The notes beneath the pieces were generated by a model that saw only the letters and a list, made by a program, of their open reading frames with translations, was not told the DNA's origin and made no database searches. Shown in pieces: positions 34,708-42,757 of a stretch of 64,000 bases of DNA (position 1 is its first letter; each line of letters opens with the position of its first letter). Source of the DNA: Acetatifactor muris (lineage in GTDB: Bacteria; Bacillota; Clostridia; Lachnospirales; Lachnospiraceae); assembly GCA_023663635.1 (NCBI GenBank), contig JAMPHD010000007.1, positions 50,296 through 114,295 on the forward strand, read 5' to 3'. The translations under genes were made by a program, and so were the position numbers.

Positions 34708-34736
34708 ATTATACAGAAAGGCATGAAAAAAAGCAA
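34708..34736 (-). promoter_or_regulatory. Promoter of cellobiose phosphorylase
   Basis: On the minus strand, TTGCTT (34736-34731) and a perfect TATAAT (34713-34708) are 17 bases apart, 70 bases before the start codon. Confidence 0.8.
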
Positions 34737-34902
34737 TAGGAAAAGCTGTCGAATTGAAAAAACAGACGAAACAAGCGAAAATAGAAAAATGTTTTCCGTG
34801 CAGTTCGAATCCGGTCGCGAAAGTGTTTAAATAAAAATACACAAAAATCTTGCCGTAAAACTGTAAATTTCAGACAAAACGTCCTCTTTTCAAAAAAATA
34901 TA

Positions 34903-34931
34903 TTGCAAAATTCCTCCGAAAGGGGTATATT
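34903..34931 (+). promoter_or_regulatory. Promoter of the LacI-family regulator
   Basis: TTGCAA (34903-34908) and TATATT (34926-34931) with a 17-base spacer. The operator at 34935-34956 starts four bases later, so the regulator probably represses itself. The DNA between the two divergent promoters (34737-34902) is AT-rich with no further motif that I can support. Confidence 0.75.
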
Positions 34932-34934
34932 TAA

Positions 34935-34956
34935 GTTACGAAAACGATTAAGTAAC
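34935..34956 (+). promoter_or_regulatory. LacI-type operator at the regulator promoter
   Basis: GTTAC (34935-34939) and GTAAC (34952-34956) flank GAAAACGATTAA, with the dyad centred on CG at 34945/34946; eight of eleven positions are symmetric. It shares the half-site CGATTAAGT with the operator at 34675. Confidence 0.65.
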
Positions 34957-34998
34957 GAAAGCGGTGCGCGGACACTGTGCGCAGTGTAGGAGAACGGA

Positions 34999-36063
34999 AT
35001 GGTATCAATGAAAGATATCTCCAGAGTCTGCGGAGTGTCTGTGGCGACGGTCAGTAAGGCGCTGAATGACCACAAGGATGTCGGAGAGGAGACGAAACAG
35101 CATATCCGGCAGGTGGCTCATGAGATGGGGTATTTTCCGAACTCTGCGGCGAGAGCGCTCAAGACCAACAGAACCTATAGCATCGGTGTGCTGTTTGCGG
35201 ACGATGCCGGAAGCGGACTGACGCATGACTATTTTGCGGGCGTGTTGGACAGTCTCAAGCGGATGGCGGAGAAATGCGGTTATGATATAACTTTTATCAA
35301 CAGCAGCAGAAACAGGGCGGGCAGCATGTCCTATCTGGCACACAGCAGATACAGAGGCTTTGACGGCGTAGTCATCGCCTGTACCGATTTTACGGATCCG
35401 GAAGTGACGGAGCTTTTGCAGAGCGATATTCCGGTAGTGACCATTGATTATGTATCCAACGATCACATCGCGGTGATCTCGGACAATGTGAGTGGCATGA
35501 GAGATCTGATGGAATACATCTGCAGAAGAGGACATCGGAAGATTGCCTACATACACGGCGCGAATACGGGTTCCAGTTCCACGGTGACCAACAACCGTCT
35601 CTCCTGCTTTTATCGGACGGCGGAACAGTTTGACATAGAGATTCCTGACACATATGTCAGAGAGGCTGCTTTCCGGGATACGGAGAGGACTTATCAGGTC
35701 ACTAACGAATTGTTGGATCTTCCCGATCCGCCCACCTGCATCGTCTATCCGGACGACTTCGCCGCTTTCGGCGGACTCAGAGCGATCAGAGAGAGAGGAC
35801 TTCGGATTCCCGAGGACGTATCGGTGGCGGGTTATGACGGGATTCGTGCGGCGCGCAACTGGGATCCGGAGCTGACTACCGTACATCAGGACACGGAACA
35901 GATCGGCTTTGTGGCCGCAAGGGAACTGATCAGTCTGATAGAGCGCCCCAAGGCGTCGATCATTCAGCAGATCACCATACAGGGCCGGTTGATCGAGGGC
36001 AGGTCGGTGGCCGCCATCGGGGATCGGGAGGGAGACGGAAGACCCGCAGGATCCCATTCATAA
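34999..36063 (+). CDS. LacI-family transcriptional regulator
   Basis: A 354-residue sugar-responsive regulator. The N-terminal LacI headpiece is clear (MKDISRVCGVSVATVSKALN, then GYFPNSAARALKTNRTYSIG), followed by a periplasmic-binding-protein-like effector domain (VLFADDAGSG...VSVAGYDGIRAA). ATG 34999 has AGGAG seven bases upstream; a second in-frame ATG at 35008 is possible. Divergent placement beside the GH94 gene and upstream of an importer, together with two matching operators, supports local control of beta-glucoside use. The inducer is unknown. Confidence 0.93.
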   Translation: MVSMKDISRVCGVSVATVSKALNDHKDVGEETKQHIRQVAHEMGYFPNSAARALKTNRTYSIGVLFADDAGSGLTHDYFAGVLDSLKRMAEKCGYDITFINSSRNRAGSMSYLAHSRYRGFDGVVIACTDFTDPEVTELLQSDIPVVTIDYVSNDHIAVISDNVSGMRDLMEYICRRGHRKIAYIHGANTGSSSTVTNNRLSCFYRTAEQFDIEIPDTYVREAAFRDTERTYQVTNELLDLPDPPTCIVYPDDFAAFGGLRAIRERGLRIPEDVSVAGYDGIRAARNWDPELTTVHQDTEQIGFVAARELISLIERPKASIIQQITIQGRLIEGRSVAAIGDREGDGRPAGSHS

Positions 36064-36100
36064 GCTTAGGCATTTACGCCACGGTCTGCGCGGCGATAAA

Positions 36101-36146
36101 GACATGTATGTCTGACATATAAATGTGTCCGACATATACATATGTC
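36101..36146 (+). repeat. Three tandem palindromic GACAT...TGTC elements
   Basis: GACATGTATGTC (36101-36112) is a perfect palindrome. Two 16-base relatives follow at 36114-36129 (imperfect) and 36131-36146 (nearly perfect), 17 bases apart. They occupy the 128-base gap between the LacI gene and the binding-protein gene, where I see no clear promoter. They could be operators or mRNA-stabilising hairpins. Confidence 0.7.
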
Positions 36147-36191
36147 ATAAATGCAACAACTAACAACTTATTTCAAACGGGAGGAATTAAA

Positions 36192-37559
36192 ATGAAGAAA
36201 AAAGTACTTGCTGCTTTGCTCTCTGCGACTATGATCGTCAGCATGTTGGCAGGATGCAGCAACAACGGGAAGTCCGATTCGGGCAGTGATGGAGGTTCCG
36301 TGCTCAATATCTATTGTTGGAACAACGAGTTCAGAGATCGTGTGGTGGCTCTCTATCCCGGCTATGAGAAGACCGACGAGACCCACGGAACCATCGGCGA
36401 TGTATCCGTTGTATGGCATGAGACCCCCAACAAGGACAATGCGTATCAGGACAATCTGGACCAAGTTTTGACGGGACAGGAGAGCGCCGCCGCGGATGAC
36501 AAGATCGACATGTTCCTGGTGGAGGCTGACTACGCTCTGAAGTATGTGAACTCCGATTACACCATGGCAGTGAAGGACTTAGGCATCACCGATTCCGATA
36601 TCGCGAATCAGTACAAGTATACGCAGGATGTGGTGACGGATTCCAACGGTGTGTTGAAGGGCCTGTCCTGGCAGGGTTGCCCCGGCGTTATGTTTTACAG
36701 CCGTGAGGCCGCAAAGGATATCTTCGGCTCCGATGATCCCGCTACCGTTCAGGGTTATGTGAAGGATTGGGATACTTTCAACGCTACCGCCAAGACGGTT
36801 TCCGATAAGGGATACAAGATTGTGTCTTCCGTAAATGATACCTATCGTACCTACTCCAACAATGTGTCTTCTCCTTGGGTAGTGGACGGCAAGATCAATG
36901 TGGACGACAATATCATGAACTGGGTAAATGACTCCAAGGCTCTTGTGGATGCCGGCTATACCGGAACCCATGATCTGTGGAGCAGTGACTGGAGCGCAGG
37001 TTTCTTCCCTCAGGGCAAGGTGTTCTGCTACTTTGGACCTGCATGGCTTGTAAACTACTCCATGTCCGCTGATACCGAAGGCAGTATCGGATACCAGGGC
37101 GGTTGGGGCGCAACCGAGGGACCTCAGGGATTCTTCTGGGGGGGCACTTGGATCTGTGCGGCAACCGGTACCGACAATGTGAGTCTTGTGAAAGACATCA
37201 TGTTGACCATGACCACCGATGAGGAAGTTATGACCAGCATCGTGACCACCTATGATGATTTCGTAAACAACAAACCCGCTATGGAAGCTCTTGCAAGCGG
37301 CGAGAAGAAAGTAAAGGATGATAAAGGCAACGAAGTGGAGTACTCCAGCAAGGTGTTGGGCGGTCAGAATCCTCTGGCTATGTACTGCGCAGGCGTAAAC
37401 GATCTGGATCTGAGCAACTTGAGCGACTATGACCAGGGTTGTAACGAGGAATTCCAGAAAGCCATGAAGAACTACTTTGAGGGTAACGCTACTCTGGATG
37501 AAGCATTGCAGATGTTCTATAAAGCAGCAGTGGAGAAATATCCGAATCTGACCTACTAA
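36192..37559 (+). CDS. Carbohydrate ABC transporter substrate-binding lipoprotein
   Basis: A 455-residue extracellular solute-binding protein anchored by lipid. The signal ends in a lipobox, SMLAGC, with the modified cysteine near residue 22, followed by a polar linker (SNNGKSDSGSDGG). The mature part opens with SVLNIYCWNNEFRDRV, typical of cluster-1 sugar-binding proteins, and contains WGATEGPQGFFWGGTWICAA. ATG 36192 is preceded by GGGAGG. Codon use matches highly expressed genes, like msmK. Context with GH94 and a LacI regulator points to cellobiose or cello-oligosaccharides. A terminator separates it from the permease genes. Confidence 0.92.
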   Translation: MKKKVLAALLSATMIVSMLAGCSNNGKSDSGSDGGSVLNIYCWNNEFRDRVVALYPGYEKTDETHGTIGDVSVVWHETPNKDNAYQDNLDQVLTGQESAAADDKIDMFLVEADYALKYVNSDYTMAVKDLGITDSDIANQYKYTQDVVTDSNGVLKGLSWQGCPGVMFYSREAAKDIFGSDDPATVQGYVKDWDTFNATAKTVSDKGYKIVSSVNDTYRTYSNNVSSPWVVDGKINVDDNIMNWVNDSKALVDAGYTGTHDLWSSDWSAGFFPQGKVFCYFGPAWLVNYSMSADTEGSIGYQGGWGATEGPQGFFWGGTWICAATGTDNVSLVKDIMLTMTTDEEVMTSIVTTYDDFVNNKPAMEALASGEKKVKDDKGNEVEYSSKVLGGQNPLAMYCAGVNDLDLSNLSDYDQGCNEEFQKAMKNYFEGNATLDEALQMFYKAAVEKYPNLTY

Positions 37560-37587
37560 TTCATATTGTAAAAGCAGTGGATCAAGC

Positions 37588-37624
37588 CGCGCCTGCCTGC
37601 CTGGTCAGGCAGGCGCGATTTTTT
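37588..37624 (+). terminator. Intercistronic terminator between binding protein and permeases
   Basis: A 12-base-pair GC-rich stem (arms 37588-37599 and 37606-37617), loop CCTGGT, and a six-T run (37619-37624). It should let most transcripts stop after the binding-protein gene, giving more binding protein than permease. Confidence 0.9.
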
Positions 37625-37688
37625 CAGACACATAATGCCGGTGAGCGGACACTTGCTCGTTGGGAGACATAGAGCCGGAGGTATGACT

Positions 37689-38600
37689 ATGAAAAATGAA
37701 CGGCGCGGAAAGGTTGTGAGCTATAACAAATGGGGCTATATCTTTTTGATCCCTTTCGTTGTGGTATATCTGGTGTTTTCGCTGGTTCCATTGATAAATA
37801 CGGTTTATAACAGTTTTTTTGAAAATTATCGCGTTGGTTTGAATCAGGTTGGCCCCAATTTTGTGGGACTGGAAAATTTTAAGACAATTTTCACCAGTGG
37901 CGAGGTGTGGATATATGCCAAAAATACCATGATCATGTGGTTATTGGGATTTGTACCTCAGATTGTGATCTCCCTGCTCTTGGGAGCGTGGTTCTCGGAT
38001 CCGTCTCTGCGGCTGAAGGGTCAGAGGTTCTTTAAGACGGTGATCTATCTGCCCAATCTGATCATGGCCTCTGCGTTTGCCATGTTGTTCTTCACTTTAT
38101 TTTCGGATGGAGGCCCTATTAATTCGCTGTTGCTGCAGTTGGGTCTGATTGACACCCCGTTTAAATTCCTGTCCAATGTTTGGAGTACCAGATTTTTGGT
38201 GGCGGCTATGAACTGCCTGATGTGGTTCGGCAATACCACGATCTTGTTGATGGCGGGCATGATGGGTATTGACACATCGCTGTTTGAGGCGGCGCAGGTG
38301 GATGGAGCTACTTCCACTCAGGTATTCTTCAAGATCACGCTGCCTCTGCTGCGCCCGATTTTGGTCTATGTGATGATCACATCCCTGATCGGCGGTCTGC
38401 AGATGTTTGATGTGCCTCAGATCCTGACCGGAGGCACAGGTGATCCCATGCGTTCCTCCATGACCCTGATCATGTATCTCAACAAGCATCTGTTCAGCAA
38501 GAACTACGGCTTGGGCGGCGCGCTGTCGGTCATCCTGTTTGTGATAACCGCCGTGTTGAGTATGCTTGTGTATCAGTTTTCCAATAAGAAGACGGACTAG
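37689..38600 (+). CDS. Sugar ABC transporter permease (MalF/UgpA type)
   Basis: A 303-residue inner-membrane permease with six predicted transmembrane segments. The EAA loop that contacts the ATPase is visible as EAAQVDGATSTQVFFKITLP. The N-terminal region NKWGYIFLIPFVVVYLVFSL and FFENYRVG are typical. I chose ATG 37689, seven bases after GGAGG, over ATG 37683 and the longer frame at 37635. It pairs with the next gene to form the membrane channel; the ATPase is probably the distant MsmK-like protein. Confidence 0.92.
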   Translation: MKNERRGKVVSYNKWGYIFLIPFVVVYLVFSLVPLINTVYNSFFENYRVGLNQVGPNFVGLENFKTIFTSGEVWIYAKNTMIMWLLGFVPQIVISLLLGAWFSDPSLRLKGQRFFKTVIYLPNLIMASAFAMLFFTLFSDGGPINSLLLQLGLIDTPFKFLSNVWSTRFLVAAMNCLMWFGNTTILLMAGMMGIDTSLFEAAQVDGATSTQVFFKITLPLLRPILVYVMITSLIGGLQMFDVPQILTGGTGDPMRSSMTLIMYLNKHLFSKNYGLGGALSVILFVITAVLSMLVYQFSNKKTD

Positions 38601-38611
38601 GAGGTAGAAAC

Positions 38612-39481
38612 ATGGATACGAATACAAATACTCAGAAAAAGGGAATGGGAATCCATGCAAGACGGGGTCTTGCCTATGTGGTCCTGACCGTTATATCCAT
38701 ACTCTGCCTGTTCTGGTTCGTGTTGCTCTTCATCAATACCACCAGATCGCACTCAGAGTTGAACCAGGGATTTTCCATCATTCCCAGTAAATATCTGATC
38801 ACCAATATTCAGAAACTGGTCAAGATGGGCGAGCGTCTGCCGATCATGAGCGGTCTGTGGAACAGTCTGATCGTAGCGGGCCTGAGCGCGGCGTTCAGCA
38901 CCTATTTCTCGGTGATGACCGCATACGCGATCCATGCCTATGACTTTAAACTGAAGAAATTCATGTTTACGTTCATTCTGATGATCATGATGATCCCCAC
39001 GCAGGTGACCGCCTTGGGATTTTTGCAGCTGGTATCCAAGATGAAACTGGAGGATTCCTTCATCCCGCTGATCGTGCCCACGATCGCGGCGCCGGTGACT
39101 TTCTTCTACATGAAACAATACATGGAGAGCGCGCTGCCGCTGTCGCTGATCGAGGCGGCCCGCATCGATGGTTCGGGGGAGCTGCGCACATTTAACTCCA
39201 TTGTGATACCGCTGATGAAACCCGCCATTGCGGTACAGGCCATCTTCACTTTCGTGACCAGTTGGAACAATTACTTCACTCCTGCCCTGATCCTTCATGA
39301 GCCGAAGATGAGGACTGTTCCCATTCTGATCGCGCAGTTGAGAAGTATGGACTGGTCCAATCTGGACACGGGCGTGGTCTATACAATGATCGGCCTGTCC
39401 ATCTTCCCCGTCATCATCGTCTATCTGTTCCTGTCCAAGTTCATCGTACAGGGCGTAGCGATGGGAAGTGTCAAGGGATGA
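38612..39481 (+). CDS. Sugar ABC transporter permease (MalG/UgpE type)
   Basis: A 289-residue second permease of the importer with six predicted membrane segments. The EAA loop reads IEAARIDGSGELRTFNSIVI. VVLTVISILCLFWFVLLFIN at the N terminus and TAYAIHAYDFK follow the MalG consensus. AGGAGG at the end of the upstream gene precedes ATG 38612 by ten bases, so translation is linked. A terminator follows. Confidence 0.93.
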   Translation: MDTNTNTQKKGMGIHARRGLAYVVLTVISILCLFWFVLLFINTTRSHSELNQGFSIIPSKYLITNIQKLVKMGERLPIMSGLWNSLIVAGLSAAFSTYFSVMTAYAIHAYDFKLKKFMFTFILMIMMIPTQVTALGFLQLVSKMKLEDSFIPLIVPTIAAPVTFFYMKQYMESALPLSLIEAARIDGSGELRTFNSIVIPLMKPAIAVQAIFTFVTSWNNYFTPALILHEPKMRTVPILIAQLRSMDWSNLDTGVVYTMIGLSIFPVIIVYLFLSKFIVQGVAMGSVKG

Positions 39482-39533
39482 TGGTAAGAGCTGACGATAA
39501 GAGTTTTAGAGGGATAAATTTTAGGTGAAATAC

Positions 39534-39564
39534 AAGCCGGGAGGTGTGATGCCTTCCGGCTTTT
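39534..39564 (+). terminator. Terminator of the sugar importer operon
   Basis: An 11-base-pair stem (AAGCCGGGAGG with CCTTCCGGCTT, one G-U pair) around TGTGATG, followed by TTTT. Confidence 0.88.
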
Positions 39565-39584
39565 GCATGAAACGAAATCATAAT

Positions 39585-39622
39585 AAAAAACACCTGAGCA
39601 CATGACGTACACAAGTGTTTTT
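39585..39622 (-). terminator. Probable terminator of the Abi gene
   Basis: AAAAACAC (39586-39593) pairs with GTGTTTTT (39615-39622). Read on the minus strand it ends in a long T run, about 100 bases downstream of the Abi stop codon. Confidence 0.55.
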
Positions 39623-39724
39623 CAACCATAATCAATATGGTTATCTCTGTAATAGTATATTATCATACATTGCAAATTATTACAACACCTTTTTCCTTGT
39701 TTTTTCTATTTTTTCCCGAAGGTT

Positions 39725-40738
39725 CTATTTTAAGCTGTCAAACTGATTGTACTTGATCGGATCTTTAGGAAGTTTTTTTAAGGTATCAAGGTCATTGAGG
39801 TCTTTAATTCCCATTTGTCCTCTCACATTGTCAAAAGCATTTTTGCTGATGGAGCACTGTAATTGATTCAACATATCCTGCAGAACAGAGATCATTTCGT
39901 GGTATTCATTGTCAGGCAGATAATACTTAAAATACACCAACAGATCAAATACCCTCTTATCTGTGTCGCGAGAATAGGACGGCGCCATCGATGATATATA
40001 GTGTTCGATAATGCGTCCGCTATTGTTTCTGTGGCGTTCCCGGGATTGATGGATACAATAAATCCTCTCATTATGCGCGCAGGAATTTCTCACTTTTCGC
40101 AACCAATGCAGACTGCCTATCAAAAGTTTTACATTGGGATAGCCCTTTTGGTCCAACATGCCATACAACTTGCATATAGAGTGAGTTACATCGGTCTTGC
40201 TGTTCTGCAGAACATTGATAAATGTAGAGAAATTGACCACTTTGATCATGATCCATGTCGGGATTAAAGTATGGTTTTCCATATAGAATCTGACATATTC
40301 CTGTTGGCTGGAGCTCAATTCGCTATACGCAGAGGAAATAGCATTCATTCTGCTTTGCAACCGGCTTGACGGTGAATAGGCGGTGGTGTCGTACCAGGGA
40401 ATCTTGCCGTTGGAATTGCATTGGTCAAATTTATAGCCGGTCAGAGTGCGCACTTCCTCCTCGACCCGGGTGATATGATCCAATAGAAAAAGACGTAGCC
40501 GATCGTCAAATTTCTTTAGCGCGTATAATTGATCTATATCGGTATTTGGCAGGTACACATGGCTGCCGCTTGCGTCCGTGCCACAAGTGAAGGGGGTCTT
40601 ATAGCCGTTAATTATATTAAAATATCCTGCACGAATGAGTATTTGTTTATGCTTGGAGCCTTCGCATTCAATCTTTTTCCCATTCCGCAATCTCCTCATT
40701 TGTTGGTTATAAGTACGAAAAATTTTATCATCTGCCAT
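39725..40738 (-). CDS. Abi_2 (AbiD/AbiF-like) abortive infection protein with HEPN motif
   Basis: A 337-residue cytosolic protein of the Abi_2 family, which blocks phage in lactococci and others. The opening (ADDKIFRTYNQQMRRLRNG, then LIRAGYFNIINGYKTPF) and the middle (RLRLFLLDHITRVEEEVRT) follow the family. The HEPN RNase motif RNxxxH is present as RNSCAH (residues 217-222), so it is probably an RNA-cutting effector. Start 40738 has GGGGAGG eleven bases upstream; an in-frame ATG at 40765 lacks one. It is a single-gene unit with no antitoxin partner visible. Confidence 0.88.
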   Translation of the reverse strand: MADDKIFRTYNQQMRRLRNGKKIECEGSKHKQILIRAGYFNIINGYKTPFTCGTDASGSHVYLPNTDIDQLYALKKFDDRLRLFLLDHITRVEEEVRTLTGYKFDQCNSNGKIPWYDTTAYSPSSRLQSRMNAISSAYSELSSSQQEYVRFYMENHTLIPTWIMIKVVNFSTFINVLQNSKTDVTHSICKLYGMLDQKGYPNVKLLIGSLHWLRKVRNSCAHNERIYCIHQSRERHRNNSGRIIEHYISSMAPSYSRDTDKRVFDLLVYFKYYLPDNEYHEMISVLQDMLNQLQCSISKNAFDNVRGQMGIKDLNDLDTLKKLPKDPIKYNQFDSLK

Positions 40739-41004
40739 GATGTCAAATACCTCCCCATAACGCATTAGGTGATGTCATTCATCTGACTAAACCGGGTAGA
40801 ATCTTATATATATGATATCATTTATTATAAAGCAGGTCAAATATAATATATTAAATAATTGTGATTAACAAATATATGGAACGTATAACATGAATTGGTA
40901 TATTTTCACCACATCTTAAGAATTAGTATGCAAAAAAGATGTTCTTTTGTGGTAGAGTAAAAAGGGGAGAAATTTTTCCCAAATATGCTGACGGGGGAAC
41001 GCAA

Positions 41005-42636
41005 ATGTACAAAAAGATAAATCTGTTGAGCATTTTGGTGTCTGTTGGTTTTTGTATCAGTCTATGTGCCTGTCACGCGGCCGATCCGGAGAGGGAAACC
41101 GACTTGGATCAGCCTGATTTTTCCCAAGAGATATCCGGGCAACCGAAAGACTTTGCGGAGTTTTTTTATCGCGATTTCTGTGACCGGGTAAATGCGGATC
41201 GAATGGCCCTGATCCGGTTGGACGGGGACGATATACCCGAACTGCTGATCCAAAAGGATGGGGAATATGAACTGTATCGCTTGGATGGTTCTGCCGTGTG
41301 CCCCATTTTCATGCCGGACGCGCCGCGCAATGACGGCTTAGCGGCCTCTCAACCTACGGGGATTCACGCCAATACCTCCGGCTCCAAATATTCCATGGAA
41401 GGAGGCGGCCGGGCGCTGTATTGGTTTGAATATGTGCCCCGCGAGGGCATGATACGCGTGCATGAGAGCGATGAGGAGGGACGCCGTGACTATTATCTCA
41501 GATATGAGGACGGCAGACTTTCCCCGGAACTTGAGGTGGAGGACGGTGTTGCCGGCCGGAAGACCTATGAGGCGGACCGTGAGATAGAGGGGGAGGAGTT
41601 TCGCAGTCGTCTGACTGAATTGGGTTATGACGGATTGATCCCATGCGCTTATCTGTATGATGATGTGGAGACCGCCTTTGAAAATATGGATGCCCCGACG
41701 GATTCCCGCAAGAGACTGGAGGATTTTGTGAACGGCAGAACGTATGCCCTTTGCTATGAGGAGGGGCATTCCAAGGCCGGCATCCCCACCGAAGAGGGAC
41801 TTTTTCTGAGAAATTATGAGGAGATCTATGAGGACATCACCTGTGGAGAAACCTGGTGGGGATCTCTATGCTATGTGGATTTCGACAATGACGGGCAGGA
41901 AGAGTTGGTCATGGGCGGCTATGTAAATTCAAAAATGTTTTTTGATGTCATTGGCGATACGGTTTACGAAGTGCTGCACACGTCTTCGACCACGGATATG
42001 GGTCATGTGGCGGAGCGAAACGGCAGGAGGGTGATCGAGAGGACGGACCTGCTCCACAGTAACAGACAATATTATTGGATCACGGAATACGATGCCTGCT
42101 GCAATGTGGTCGATCAATTTTCCCTGCACACAAATTTCGAGGGCGAGCGCTATGCGGAGGGAGATGAGTTTGCGTATAGAGGCCGGAAGATCACGATGGG
42201 AGAGTTTGAAGAAATTAGGGACGGCTTTCACTCGATCGATATGGAGGACAGGGTTTTGGACTATTGGGTCGGAGAATATGAGTTCAGCGAGTCCGTGAGC
42301 GACCCGGTTCCCATGATGATGGACTACCGTATGAAAATCTTTTGCGAGGACGGCGAATACTATGCGGATATTGAGATAGACGGGCAGCTCACGTTGGCGC
42401 GTATGCGCGCGGAACCGGGATTGGAGAGCGGCGGCGACAGGATCGAGTTGCAGCTTAAAGAGTATCTGCCCGACCATGTAAGCGGCGGGACAAATGCCAA
42501 GGAGGGCGAAATCCTGCTCACATTGGAGAGAAAGAACAACCGGATTCTGACCGTCTGGGGCGCGATCACTCCCATGCTGTATGAGAATGAGGAGAGCGGG
42601 AAGGTATATTTTGTGAAAAAAGGCGGAGAAGATTAA
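41005..42636 (+). CDS. Hypothetical lipoprotein
   Basis: A 543-residue exported protein. The signal KKINLLSILVSVGFCISLCA ends at a probable lipobox (SLCAC, cysteine near residue 22), so it should be lipid-anchored. Two calcium-loop-like patterns occur: LIRLDGDDIPELLI near residue 70 and VDFDNDGQEELVMGGY near residue 295, as in FG-GAP or VCBS-type repeats. The C-terminal ~150 residues are beta-rich and end GKVYFVKKGG. I do not recognise the full family. ATG 41005 follows GGGGGA; the frame from 40939 is not supported. Confidence 0.72.
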   Translation: MYKKINLLSILVSVGFCISLCACHAADPERETDLDQPDFSQEISGQPKDFAEFFYRDFCDRVNADRMALIRLDGDDIPELLIQKDGEYELYRLDGSAVCPIFMPDAPRNDGLAASQPTGIHANTSGSKYSMEGGGRALYWFEYVPREGMIRVHESDEEGRRDYYLRYEDGRLSPELEVEDGVAGRKTYEADREIEGEEFRSRLTELGYDGLIPCAYLYDDVETAFENMDAPTDSRKRLEDFVNGRTYALCYEEGHSKAGIPTEEGLFLRNYEEIYEDITCGETWWGSLCYVDFDNDGQEELVMGGYVNSKMFFDVIGDTVYEVLHTSSTTDMGHVAERNGRRVIERTDLLHSNRQYYWITEYDACCNVVDQFSLHTNFEGERYAEGDEFAYRGRKITMGEFEEIRDGFHSIDMEDRVLDYWVGEYEFSESVSDPVPMMMDYRMKIFCEDGEYYADIEIDGQLTLARMRAEPGLESGGDRIELQLKEYLPDHVSGGTNAKEGEILLTLERKNNRILTVWGAITPMLYENEESGKVYFVKKGGED

Positions 42637-42649
42637 CCACTGGAAATAC

Positions 42650-42678
42650 TTGCAATCTGTTGAGACTATTATTATAAT
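42650..42678 (+). promoter_or_regulatory. Promoter of the AAA/DUF4143 gene
   Basis: TTGCAA (42650-42655) and TATAAT (42673-42678) with a 17-base spacer, about 80 bases before the start codon. Confidence 0.75.
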
Positions 42679-42757
42679 ATACTTAGCAAAAGTAAATGAA
42701 ATTTGATAAGTATAATTTATAAAAGTAGACGAAATAATGCAATTATGGAGGCGGATT

